Below, one piece after another: positions 54,501-64,000 of a stretch of 64,000 nucleotides of DNA. The notes under the pieces were generated by a model. That model was not told the origin of the DNA. It saw nothing but the letters and a program-made list of their open reading frames with translations, and did not search any database. Numbering within the stretch: the first letter of the stretch is position 1; every line of letters starts with the position of its first letter. The stretch is from Kappaphycus alvarezii (lineage: Eukaryota; Rhodophyta; Florideophyceae; Gigartinales; Solieriaceae): the NCBI GenBank assembly GCA_002205965.3, contig NADL03000657.1, positions 1,984,001-2,048,000 of the forward strand. The letters run 5' to 3'. Both the position numbers and the translations under genes were made by a program.

Positions 54501-55235
54501 CCGGCTTTCATTCCAACTGAAACAGCAACACTATCACTTCATCAATGACAGCGAGCACGAGAACCTAAGCAAACCCACATCAAGGGCCTCAGCTTCTGTG
54601 CTTGTAACAGCATTTGATGTAATGGCCTCCTGCAAGGCGGCTGGAGATATAACTAACTTAGGAGAAACAAATACTCTTTGTAGATTTCTGGGGGACTTGC
54701 TGATGGCCTTCTCGTACGATGGTAATGAAGTGGAAAGCACAGGTCAAATTGGAGAGCGGCTAAAGTCATGCTTTGCAACCATCGAGAAGGCGCAAACTGA
54801 AGTCCTACCGAAACTCATTTACACAATGATTGTCAATCTTGTGGTCAGCCCTTCCAAAAACGAGAGCAGGGATCCGAGCACAATCTACGGCTTCCTAGTC
54901 GACAGCATGGATCAAAATCAAAAAGACGGTTATTCCCCATACGCGAGTGCTAATTTCAAACTTACGGTGGCTACCGCAATTTTCAAAGCGCTTGAAGATT
55001 CGATGGCAGCTCCGAACGACGTTATGCGGCAATTCCTCGCTCGCGTTGATGTGGATGTTAGCTTCAGCATGAAAGCAAGTCGGAAAAACTCAAGAGTGAT
55101 AGTTTGTTGTCAGAACGGGTCTCAGATATTCGCTCCATTCTCGAGCATTTGCAAAAGATTTGCTGCCCTGCTCCAGAAGGGCCAGCTTCAACTGCTGACG
55201 AAGGTTCGAATAAAAAATCGCCAGACCCGCGGTGA
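51516..55235 (+). CDS. NCAPG2: Condensin II complex subunit G2 (HEAT-repeat, NCAPG2-like), with apparent frame changes
   Basis: About 1240 codons, near the length of animal and plant NCAPG2. Start chosen at MDAATNWLLETLSD. HEAT-like repeats are clear in the 2.7-kb open part: LYKNLMVANPRVRRNAVTIL (repeat A helix), FPIHDPRSLVQE, LLVDPAPVVRKATIEGACRV, FDSSAQVRIAVFEGLKSVV, and DNVEKVRLAFLDLLLTLKSK. These match the conserved NCAPG2 blocks (AN..VR.NA..L, FPL.DP, D..P.VR...V.G.CR.L, D.S..VR..VF.GL, EKVRVAF.DLLL). NCAPG2 pairs with NCAPH2 and loads condensin II on chromosomes. The reading frame changes near 51760-51800 and 52220-52240, and probably again near 55050, where the alternative frame (SEKLKSDSLLSERVSDIRS) looks more coding and stops at 55235; otherwise the frame ends at 55278. 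No convincing GT-AG intron explains the changes. Two acidic/basic low-complexity inserts (53290-53430 and 53850-53920) lie between repeats. Confidence 0.85.
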
Positions 55236-55458
55236 TACCATTGGTTCACAAGGCGACGTTTGCCGGTTCGCACCGTGATTAGCTCCAAGTTTGGCGCATC
55301 GATTGCCGGATATGAAAGAAGACTTCTGCCGATAGTGATCCCTTGTCGATGCGAATGCATTCAAATCAGTTAATCCTGACAGTGATAATCAGTTGATCCC
55401 CTCGGACGCAGTCATCTTCGGCGGTCAAGCATTAAACGCTTCATCACATCTCGCCACC

Positions 55459-56923
55459 CTACATGAGAATTTCTCGCCGCTCGAAATTGTCTTGCCCTCC
55501 CAGAATGGGCTTGGGGTCTGAGCTTGCCCGCGAATATCCTCCATACCTTGACCGGGCGACCCATGTAGCTCCCACCCCTGCAACAAAAAAAATCAGTAGC
55601 ACGATTGCAGCCAGCACAAGACCTGTCGGAGCTGAGGACCCGCCGTCCTCGGGACTGTTGGTCACAAATGAGCCAATGTCCGCAGGCCCTTTCCGTGAAA
55701 ATTTGTAGTAAAGCATAGACGCGTATCTCCTCCAACCCGTGAGACACTCGACTGTCCTTGCTGCCTCTCCAGGGACCATGACATTTTCAATGGAAGCAAC
55801 ATACTCCTCGATCGGACAAAACTCTGCCGAGCATCCAGGCAACAAAAGCGGTTTCCCATTGTACTCAACGCGTACGGTGAATGACTTGGCGTCATCTTTG
55901 AACAGCTCCCAGATTACGGTGGAGTTGTACGGTGGGTACTGGTCATCGAAAACCCTCATTGCAGCCAAAGTTGCTGCAACAGTAGTATCATGGCGCTGTA
56001 GAGCACAAACTTGTGCGTAAGCTTTTTCATATCCGGATCATTGAGCAACCCAAAGCGATCGAGGGCAATGGCCTGCATACGTTGGCGAATCTCGAAAAGA
56101 AGCAAACCGGCGCGCAGCCTATGTATATCGTGCCCTGGTTACCAAAAGTGAGGAGCCAGTTTGACAAATTACGGGCCCTGTCGACAATATCGGGGGTGGC
56201 CTGTGACGGCAGGGGGACATGATGCGCCTTGAACACAGTCCAGGTGTCATGTACGCCGTCCAACTCGAACAAGTTGAGGTCCGGTTTGCCCACAATGGCA
56301 CCTACAGTGTGCAAAAAGTCTGCGTTTGCGTTGACGACGCGTTGAAATTGGTCGCTATTATACTTGTGAGCCATCAACCAGGCGTGACGGGGACATGCAT
56401 TGCCAGGCAACAACAACTGGTCCAGTTTGGTAGTCTCGGTATGAACGGGGAGTGGTTGATAGGCATGAGGCAAGCCACCCTCATCTTCATGCAACGGGTC
56501 CTCACCAAAGCGGACACGGACGTCATAGTTTGGTGCAGAGCCAGGTGGATAGAGACCTGCCATTTGTGAGACGGCGGACATGAGGGTGCGATCGATGTCT
56601 GTGGATCGGATGTAGACGTCGCGGACATTGTAGGCTGGAGGGAGGAAGCCTGTGTCTACGTAACGGGCGCGTAGACGGGTTCCGAGGTTGTAATGGGCAC
56701 GCATGCCGATGGCGGTGAGTTGGCCGACGCCCTCCGGCCATTTGGAGGCTGGGAGTGCGTCGGCTGGGAATTCATCGAGCGGGGTTCGGTCTCCGTGGCG
56801 ACATAGCTCGGCGGCGAAAAGTAAGGTGCGGACTGGGACTGGGGTTGGCTCCTGGCTATGGGTGGGGGTGAGGAGAAGGATGAGTGAGAGTGAGACGAGC
56901 AGGGGATACATTGCTGAGGTCAT
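55459..56923 (-). CDS. Histidine acid phosphatase family protein, membrane-anchored, with apparent frame changes
   Basis: About 488 codons. Start chosen at MTSAMYPLLVSLSLILLLTP because it gives a signal peptide; an upstream Met at 57265 only adds low-complexity sequence. The catalytic motif RHGDRTP (residues 42-48) carries the nucleophile His. The substrate-side block DVYIRSTDIDRTLMSA follows near residue 110. Near 56100 the frame shifts to one reading RLRAGLLLFEIRQRM, and near 55990 again to reach YSAHDTTVAATLAAM, whose HD is the proton-donor pair of the family. The C-terminal frame ends with a membrane span (LVLAAIVLLIFFVAGVGATW) and a short tail, so this is a type I protein with the phosphatase in the lumen or outside. 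It resembles lysosomal or lysophosphatidic acid phosphatases. Tail-to-tail with NCAPG2 and head-to-head with the BSD gene. Confidence 0.8.
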
Positions 56924-57433
56924 TGTTAGATTGAAAAGTATGGAAAGGCGGGAGGGACGATGGGGAGGGCGCGGGTGTGGATGGCTTGAAAAGAGCAGGA
57001 ATTTGTAACACCAATAACGCGTTTCCTGCTTCACTGACATCACCTGACAGTGCGCATTCGGACTTACAGTACTGTGTGCACCGTACAGTAGTGCTCTCCG
57101 ACGATTGACCGCACGTGGCCGACGTGGAACATCCAGCCCGAATTTTGCAATTTTATTTTGGCCATAAATCCAAACCTGGACACATACTGTACAGTAAGCA
57201 TTGTCGTCTACAGTACTGCATTTAAAGAGCAGACTCTCCTCCAGTCTTCTAGTCACAAGCCCCACTCATCACTGTAATGAAATACCAAATGCATTTTTTT
57301 TCTCATGCACCTTCTCTACCGTAATCGCCGCCAACGCCGCAATCCCACCATTCCCGCTTCCACAACTCCCCTCAACCTCCGCTACACCCCCCTTCCCATT
57401 ACAACCACCCACTAACATCCGGCCCATCCAATC
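56924..57433. promoter_or_regulatory. Shared 5' region of two divergent genes
   Basis: About 510 bp between the start codons of the phosphatase and BSD genes. It contains TACAGTACTGTGTGCACCGTACAG (57067-57090, shown in two parts: TACAGTACTGTG and CACCGTACAG), TACTGTACAGTA (57185-57196) and CTACAGTACTGC (57210-57221). These words are the same type that clusters near other host genes. No TATA box was identified with confidence. Confidence 0.45.
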
Positions 57434-58644
57434 ATGGCCACATCAACCCAACCAGCGGCAACGCAACCCGAATCCGAGCCGGCCCCCTCGATCCCCACAC
57501 CCTCCCACGCCCCACAACAGCCGGCCACTCCCACTTCTCAACCGCAACTCACATCCACCATCCCCGACCCGCTATCCGCCCTGGGTTCAATGTGGAGCGG
57601 CTGGATGGCACCCACTCGTTCCGCTCAACCTACCGACACACCCCCACCACTAATTCCCAATCGAATCAACATCCCACATCAACCACCGCCAATGACCAAG
57701 TTGCAGCTGCGGCCGCGGCTGCAAATGAATGGCTCACCGGTGCAGGTAAAATATGGGAATCCGCAGTCAAGGATGTCGGCTCCAAATTAAAGTCTGCTGC
57801 CGAAGGCGTGGATACCGCAGGCTTGACCGAACAGGTGGAGGTCATTCGACAGCGCAGTGGTCGGTTGATGGAGGATGTGTCGAAGAGTGTGCAGAATATC
57901 AACCTTAGCATCGATCAAGAGGAGTTGCAAAAGAAGGCAGAGGTTTTGTCAACCTCTACCAAAGAGCTTTTGGACAAGGGAATGCAGCGGTTGGAGCAGG
58001 GAAAGGCGGAGGCCTTTGAGATTTTCGTGGACAAGGAGAAGGTGGTTGGAAGCAGCGATGGGGTGCCGCCGTGGGATGACAAGGCTCTGCCGGAAAGTGA
58101 ACGCCCGTATTCCGAGACGTTGCAGAGAGAAATGCTGGCTATTGTTGTCGATTCCATCTACTCGAAGAAGAAGAGAACGGATCTCTTTTTGTCTGGCGTG
58201 GCGGACCGTGAGAAATTCGAGTTTGTCATGGACGATAACGCCGGAATGGCTATGGCTGCCCTGGAGGCCGATCGTAATATGCGGCGTTTGAGAGCGGGGT
58301 TGGTGCCTGGAAAGATGAAGGAGGATGAGTTTTGGAGGACGTATTTTTATCATGTGCACAGGATTCGGCAAGCCTTGGTGGCCAATCAAGGTGTGATGCC
58401 AGAGGTGGAGGAAGAGGACGTAGATGAGGACCCTGCCACGCTGTTTGGAGAGGATGAAGATGACGTGGAGCTTGCGGCGTTGCAGTCGCCCTCGCTTGCT
58501 GGGAATAAGGATGGGGGGAGTGGGACTCAGGGACTGGAGGCTGCGGGTGGGAGACGAATTGGGATGACGAAATTGATGCCGCATTTCATGAGGGGAACGA
58601 ATGATGATAGAGGGAGGATTTGGTTGGACAACCGCGGCTTGTAA
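57434..58644 (+). CDS. BSD-domain protein, with one apparent frame change
   Basis: About 403 codons. Start MATSTQPAATQPE. The N-terminal 70 residues are Pro/Thr/Ser/Gln-rich. Near 57640-57660 the frame must change (a run of C residues lies there) to reach DQVAAAAAAANEWLTGAGK. Helices with coiled-coil character follow (TEQVEVIRQRSGRLMEDVSK, EELQKKAEVLSTSTKELLD). The BSD domain spans about residues 225-320: PWDDKALPESERPYSETLQR, FEFVMDDNAGMAMAALEAD, RLRAGLVPGKMKEDEFWRTY and FYHVHRIRQAL, with the diagnostic F-W..Y-F pair. The C-terminus is acidic (EVEEEDVDEDPATLFGEDED). BSD domains occur in TFIIH p62 and synapse-associated-type proteins. The latter also have an amphipathic N-terminal half, which is closer to this layout. 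Molecular role unknown. Confidence 0.8.
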
Positions 58645-60365
58645 ATATTGTAGGCTTGTTGGACTTTTCGAATATCTTGAGGACGCAAACTTGTTATTGG
58701 TCGCTGTCATAGTGTTCCGCTGTCTTGATGGATCGGTCGAGGACCTCGCGATTATGTATGCAGTGACTGTATCTCAACTGTAGATGTCGGGTGATGCATG
58801 CAGAACTTTACATTTATGACATGTCTTTCCGGTCAGATCGACTCCGCCGGTTTAGATCTTGCATGGCAGTCATGGTGTCCACGTGAGATCAACGGCGCTG
58901 ACGAAAGCATGGAATTGAAGTTTTCAATTCTGCGGCACCGGCACCGCGCGATGCGGGGCTTTGTAGGGCGCGGATGACGCTTGGTGTTTGGCAGGGCTCG
59001 TGTGCGAACAAAGTAGAAAATGGTAGATAGTGCATGTCAGACAAGTGCAAACGAGGTGCGAGGGAGAAGAAAAGAGATTCACGTCATTGCCCTATCGAGG
59101 CGACCCTTTGTTTCGTTATCGCCCACCGACTCACACACCCCGCCATATCCAAGAAAAAAAAAAGGGATCCGCGATTAAAACGTACAGTAGACACCTGGTA
59201 GAGGACTAGAGATAACACGTGGCTGCACGCAATGAGTTGAATGTCGATTTCCGTACCACTAGTGGCAGGTGCGTGCATTCCAAAGGGTATGGCACAGCGC
59301 GAGCGGCAAGTAGCGGGGGAGTCGGGGTGAGGGCGGGAAAAGCGGCAGCCCGCATGTGGCATATCGGTAGGAGAATATCGAATCGTGGGCGGTCAGGGTG
59401 CGATACTGTGATTCTGCGGTTTGCAGCGGCACGACTGTTGGTGGGGCATGGATTGCGTTTTGTTAGAGGTGGGATGGGGGGCTGTGGGGATGGGTGTGGC
59501 GGGGTGATGATTGGATGATTGGATGGGAGTGCCGGGGATAACGGGCTGGGGTGTGGTGTGGTTGCGAGTGCATTGTGGGGTTGGGTGGGATGGGACGAGG
59601 GACGGTGGTAGAGGAGGAGCCGGGGGTGTGTGTTGGGTGCGTTGAAGGCAGAGAGAGTTGAGGTATTGAAGGTTTGAGGGGGTTTTGGGTTGATGGGTGG
59701 GTTTGGACAGTTGTATGTTGAGGTTGGGGAGAATGCCTGTGATTGTTGAACGGTGTTGGATGTAAAGGGTGAGGGTTTGTTTTTTTTGAGAAATGCTGAC
59801 ATGAGGCCGTTTTTGCTTGCAAGGTTTTTATGTGTAATTGGATTGGGACAGGGGTGGGAGAGGCGAGGTGAAAATGTAAATCTTTCAGGAGGCGCTGCTT
59901 TGGGTACGGCAGGATACGCCTGATGTGAACTAAAATGGCCTGTCCGAGAAATACCGTGCTATGAACGGAATGGCCGTCATCCTACCGTACCTTGTCGGAT
60001 TTTGTGTATATCTGACTTTTATCCTTCCACAAGTATTCACGCATTCCGCAAACCGGGTGGAAAGAGCTCCCGGAATAGCATTGCCGTCGATAAGATGAGT
60101 AGCTATTCGTTATTCCCGATGAAACATTTTTCTGAAGAATGTTTATGCTAGTCGCCCTACTGTTGAAAATTACAATTGCAGCACGATGCGATACCATATT
60201 GGCGTAGTCACGTGGTGCGTTGTTGTTTAGGAACATGCAAGGAGTTTTGCAGCATTTTTGAGAATTAGTTGTGTGAAAGATTGCCGAGGGAATGCATTTA
60301 TTGTCTCAGAGCACTTTACGACCGGTACCGTAGCTGATCCAAGTGAGCTGCTGGTGACAGGCAAG

Positions 60366-60445
60366 ATACTGTACAAACTGGCTGCAGTCAAGTACTGCAC
60401 AGGACCCATACAGTACAGTTGAAAGTACAGTACAGTACAGTGCTG
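60366..60445. repeat. GTACAGTAC-type palindromic cluster
   Basis: Words ATACTGTACAAAC, CAAGTACTGCAC, CATACAGTACAGTT and AAGTACAGTACAGTACAGTG in 80 bp. Confidence 0.7.
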
Positions 60446-60940
60446 GTAGTATAATTTATAAAGAATGGTCACGTGAGATCAAAATTGAAGGGACTGTGCA
60501 GTCGCTGTTGGACCTGAACCTGAACCACACTGGAAAACTTTTGGCGACAGAGTCGAGAAAATTTCCCGCATTATTAGGTGGTATTACAGGACATCATCAC
60601 ATCAGAGTCTGATTGCTAGCGCTTTTTCTAGGCCCCAAGTTTGTTTTCTACTCAGAACCTCTCTTGTCTTTTCTCATTTGCAAATGTCCGGTTAGAGACG
60701 GCGTGGAACAGATATACTGTACTGTGCTTTACAACTGGACTATGTTTGGAAGGCCGCCTATGTGCTGGCCGCCACGTATCTCACGCAGATGCCAATGAAC
60801 AAAATTGAGCCTCTGCACGGGCCAATTTGGGAGAAACCGTGAAGGGAAGTGTTGATTTCAAATTGGTTGGTATGAATGAATAACCAACAGAGCATTTGAG
60901 CGATGCAAAAATCAACGTCTTGAACCGATGTCTTCTGTTG

Positions 60941-61062
60941 TCTACAGTACTGGACTGCACAGTAAAAGGCAATCTCTTCAGGTCGGTGCTGTACAATACT
61001 GTACTACAGTATGTACGGTACAGTACTGGACTGGTCTGTACCGTATTGCACGGTGCTGCACT
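60941..61062. repeat. GTACAGTAC-type palindromic cluster
   Basis: Contains CTACAGTACTGGAC, CTGTACAATACTGTACTACAG, TGTACGGTACAGTACTGG (each under 21 bases) and TGTACCGTATTGCAC within about 120 bp. Confidence 0.7.
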
Positions 61063-62269
61063 CTATATATTTATATTGGCAATTCTGCAATCGATACGAA
61101 ATTTCTCTGTCAAGCCCTTTGCAAAGAGCAACATGCTCTTATTTTTGTACGTTCATTTTTCACCTTTCCCAAACGGAAAACCTTTTCTATAATTTGTACA
61201 CAAGTGATTCTGTAATTATAAAAGGATATCCTGATAACTGGTACCAGAGTCGCTTAGAAATAGAATTGGTGAAATAGATCAGTACTTTGCCCTAAAATAA
61301 ATTGCATAGATGAAAAAACTGTAATGCGCAGGAGTGCAGCTGCTACTGTACAGTACTGTACTGTACAGTAAATGTCGCCCAAGACCGAAGGAATCCAATG
61401 CACTGCGTGTCAATCTTTCTTGGAGACACAACTGAGTAACTGACTTTGAATATAGCCGCCAGGAAGCATTGACATACATGTACCATGTATCAAAAACTGA
61501 AAAGAGTATTTAAAGAGGACATACTGCACCTTGAAAACTGCTTGAAAGTTGCACTCTCTTTCAAGTGGAATCCTATTCTTGAACAGCTTTGCGCAAAGCC
61601 TTTGCGTGGACAGAGACATCTTCCATCCAATAATTGGTTGAAAGGCCCTTATCCATTTTGCTGTACTTTACATACCCCCCAACTCCTTGACACCCTCCAT
61701 TAAAAATCAACAGTGCTTTAAGAAATTTACATAGTTTCATGTTTCAAACCAGCCCAAATATCTCAAAACTGATTCAAAAATATTTAAAAAAGTTGAATTT
61801 GCCTACCACTCGACACTTTCCATATTGTTGGACTGATTTCAGCATGGACTATTCCACCAAACCCGGGTGATCCCCCGACACCTTTGTGAATTGAATCATA
61901 TTTGATCTACCTTTTTTAGCAACAATTTTTTTTCTCACTTTGCGACCAAAAATGCTCAAAAAACTGCCTCATGTCGCCATCATCGCGAAATTCAGCCCTA
62001 GTTTCTTTCCACACAATCAGTATGATACCCTGCATTTCGCATTTACACCGACCCCCCCCGCGACCACCCGCCCTTTTGTGCTCATGCACACACCAGCTGG
62101 CCACATCCGCCCTTCGCACCTTCGCATCTCCCTGTATACCGTCTTGACCCTACCACCGCGTGACTCACTTTCCCCTCTCCACTTTGCACTACACTACCCC
62201 GCGTCCGTCCTCTCCCAAACCCCCTCCTCCCCTCCCCGCCCCCCCCGCATCTCGGCCTCATGCCGCTCC

Positions 62270-63278
62270 ATGGGCAAAGTGTGCCGCGTCGCCCTTCTCG
62301 TCTCCACCTCAATTGCAATCTTCGTCATATCCGTCGCCTTTTCCCTCATCACCTGGCGTGACTTTCATACCATTCGCACCTCGCCCTTATCCCCCGTCCC
62401 CTGTACAGTCGATCGTTCACAAGTCCTCCCTTGTTCACCCAATCCCCGTTTCACCGTCCGTGTTACTCTTCTTCCCTTTGTCTTTCAAAACTCCCTCGTG
62501 AACCGAATGGTAACGCCGGAATCGCAGCCTACCCTACCTCAGATTCATCAGAGTGTCCTTTTGCTACTCGTGACGCTGCAGACGACTTTGCCGCCAAGTA
62601 TCCCCGGGAGAAGAGAAGGAATGTTACACCGATGGTGTTTTTATCAGCCTCTCCCCAGGCCTCGCCCCTTCAAATCAAATCTACAAGCACCTGTTACGCA
62701 CCATCTTTCCCATCGTCGCCGCCGCTCTCTCAGGTTTACTAACTTTGTACGCGCTTTATCGACTCCACGTAGTCATTCGCATGGGCTCTGCAATTTTGGA
62801 TCCTCCGCTAGAGCTGCGAGTGAGTCGATTGCGTTCAGTGCCTATGGATGATGTCGTCATTGATAATGCAAATTTGGATACTTTTGGTTTAACAAGACCG
62901 CCTAGTATTGATCGAAGTGCTGGCAAACGACCCTTGTGCAGGACAGAGGCGAAGAAGCTTATGGAGAAGCTTCGGGGTTTCGGTGATGTAGGTGCGGGCG
63001 GTACGTGCCCGATATGTTTGGAGGACTTCGGAGACGGTAATGGCGTCAGTGAAGACGCTGTCAAGCTGCCCTGTGGCCATGAATATCATGAACACTGTCT
63101 ACTCGAGTGGTGCCAGAAGGGTTCTTATCTATGTCCGTATTGTGGGCCATACTGCAGACTGGATTTATTGCAGGATGACGATGATGAGCACGTGGTAAGT
63201 GCGGCGGAAGTTAGTGCAAGAGATGCAGGGCGAGGATGGGGGCTAAATGTGGATAGGGAAGATTTACCGAGACCTTAG
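62270..63278 (+). CDS. Membrane-anchored RING-H2 finger protein (probable E3 ubiquitin ligase), with apparent frame changes
   Basis: About 336 codons. Start MGKVCRVALLVSTSIAIF gives an N-terminal hydrophobic segment (VALLVSTSIAIFVISVAFSL). A lumenal region follows (ECPFATRDAADDFAAKYPRE), then a second hydrophobic segment (TIFPIVAAALSGLLTLYALY). The C-terminal domain is a RING-H2 finger at about 63006-63125: CPIC, LPCGHEYHEHC and CPYC give the Cys3-His2-Cys3 metal ligands. RING-H2 proteins recruit E2 enzymes. Two membrane spans with a cytosolic RING fit an organelle or plasma membrane E3. The frame changes near 62500 and near 62620; only the last 178 codons (from 62745) are in one intact frame. 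A tail of acidic residues (DDDDE) follows the RING. Confidence 0.75.
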
Positions 63279-64000
63279 CCTGTTAGGAGTGAATACTCAA
63301 ATTCAGTAGCGCCGTCAAAATAGTCAAAAAATGCTTGCTTTTCTATCGACGTCCTCACTCGATGTCTCTGGCAAACGGCGTGACTATTCAAGCTGGGACC
63401 ATACGCGGTTTGTCCCACTTCAATCGAGAAAGAGAAATTGTAAGTGCAATCACTACAATGCCCTCTTTGAGGAGAAGTTGAGCAGGGTTGCATCTCGCAG
63501 TCCACCCGTAGTAAGTACCGCACCTGGATGAAATGATGATCGCTCATTGGCGTAGGCGTGGCTCAAGCAACTGGCAGGAGGTGGATGAAAGACATGGAAG
63601 CAAAACAGTAGTTTCAGAAGAGGGGGCGGTGGAGCTTCCAGATCGCCAAAGGAGATGGGGCTCGAGCGTTTCTGTACCATTCCAGGCGCCTTGAGTATTG
63701 GAGGTTAAATGGAGCCCAAGAGGCGGAGATGATACTGTACAGTACAGTACTGTTCGCTTTAGGTGCACACGGTTTTGTGCAGTACAGTAATGTATGTACA
63801 GTACAGTAATGTATGTACAGTACAGTACAGTACAGGAAATTACACCTAATGGACGCAAGGATGTTTTACAAAGTCTGAATTCAGACATTTTGATTTGAAC
63901 CGGGAGCCTCCGTAACCAATTTGCACACCTTCGATTTGTAATACGTGTAAAGCCCGATATGGGCCCGTTTCGGCCTGAGACTAAAACTCCAGTTCTACGC
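63279..64000. other. Intergenic end of window
   Basis: No supported gene. Contains the strongest GTACAGTAC array (63734-63835). Confidence 0.5.
63734..63835. repeat. GTACAGTAC-type array
   Basis: Starts TACTGTACAGTACAGTACTG and continues with two copies of a 16-bp unit TGTATGTACAGTACAG and finally (TACAG) steps. It is both a short tandem repeat and a chain of overlapping palindromes. Confidence 0.8.

Larger units (their letters stand above)
58645..62269. other. Intergenic, rich in GTACAGTAC words
   Basis: No well-supported gene. One minus-strand frame at 59802-59206 (198 codons, starting MSAFLKKNKPSPF, very Pro/His/Ser-rich) is open together with a second frame, which suggests C-rich low complexity rather than coding sequence. 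Palindromic GTAC words occur at 60366-60445, 60714-60727, 60941-61062 and 61344-61370. Confidence 0.5.

Noticed and set aside
56924-57265. Upstream Met of the phosphatase frame at 57265
   Set aside because: It would bury the clear signal peptide at MTSAMYPLLV and overlaps the palindromic words of the promoter region.
57592-57790. Second start codon for the BSD protein at 57592
   Set aside because: That frame gives an unlikely N-terminus; the 57434 start with a later frame change keeps the Pro/Thr-rich N-terminus expected from composition.
59206-59822. Two overlapping minus-strand frames of 119 and 198 codons
   Set aside because: Both are Pro/His/Ser-rich because the strand is C-rich; two frames open at once argues against coding.

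Overview
The window is nuclear DNA of a eukaryote, most likely a florideophyte red alga of the Chondrus type. This is an inference from gene style: host genes are compact, show no clear introns and sit as islands in a sea of decayed retrotransposons. The genus is not proven by the sequence. No rRNA, tRNA, CRISPR array or bacterial-type operon was seen.

Region 1 to about 37 kb is almost entirely mobile-element debris. Non-LTR retrotransposon (LINE-like) fragments recur on both strands (about 0.9-1.9, 3.8-4.2, 5.1-5.7, 7.1-8.3, 9.7-12.1, 16.3-16.6, 17.3-19.5, 30.9-32.0 and 37.1-37.3 kb). They carry a reverse transcriptase with an F/YADDG box and a C-terminal domain resembling a restriction-like endonuclease. 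A nearly intact Ty3/gypsy chromovirus-type element with two LTRs (19514-25764) sits inside one LINE copy. A Ty1/copia element with very short LTRs lies on the minus strand (25897-30847). A decayed PIF/Harbinger transposon occupies about 34.0-36.7 kb.

Region 37.4-39.7 kb holds two host genes on the minus strand: a glutathione S-transferase-like gene and a DUF1415-family gene. From 40.8 to 46.1 kb lies a second, much older Ty3/gypsy copy. A Tc1/mariner element with recognisable terminal inverted repeats (47253-48430) and a solo LTR of the first Ty3 family (49206-49622) follow.

Region 51.5-63.3 kb is a host gene island: condensin II subunit NCAPG2, a histidine acid phosphatase (convergent with it), a BSD-domain protein (divergent from the phosphatase) and a membrane-anchored RING-H2 protein. 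Four of these genes can be followed only by changing reading frame at a few points, which looks like sequence indels or early decay.

The most interesting structure is a family of very small insertions (47-248 bp). They are cut-down 3' ends of the LINE family, end in a shared C-rich tail instead of poly(A), and in four cases are flanked by exact 6-9 bp target-site duplications. The second is a GTACAGTAC-type palindromic word that clusters around the host genes and is rare in the transposon half.
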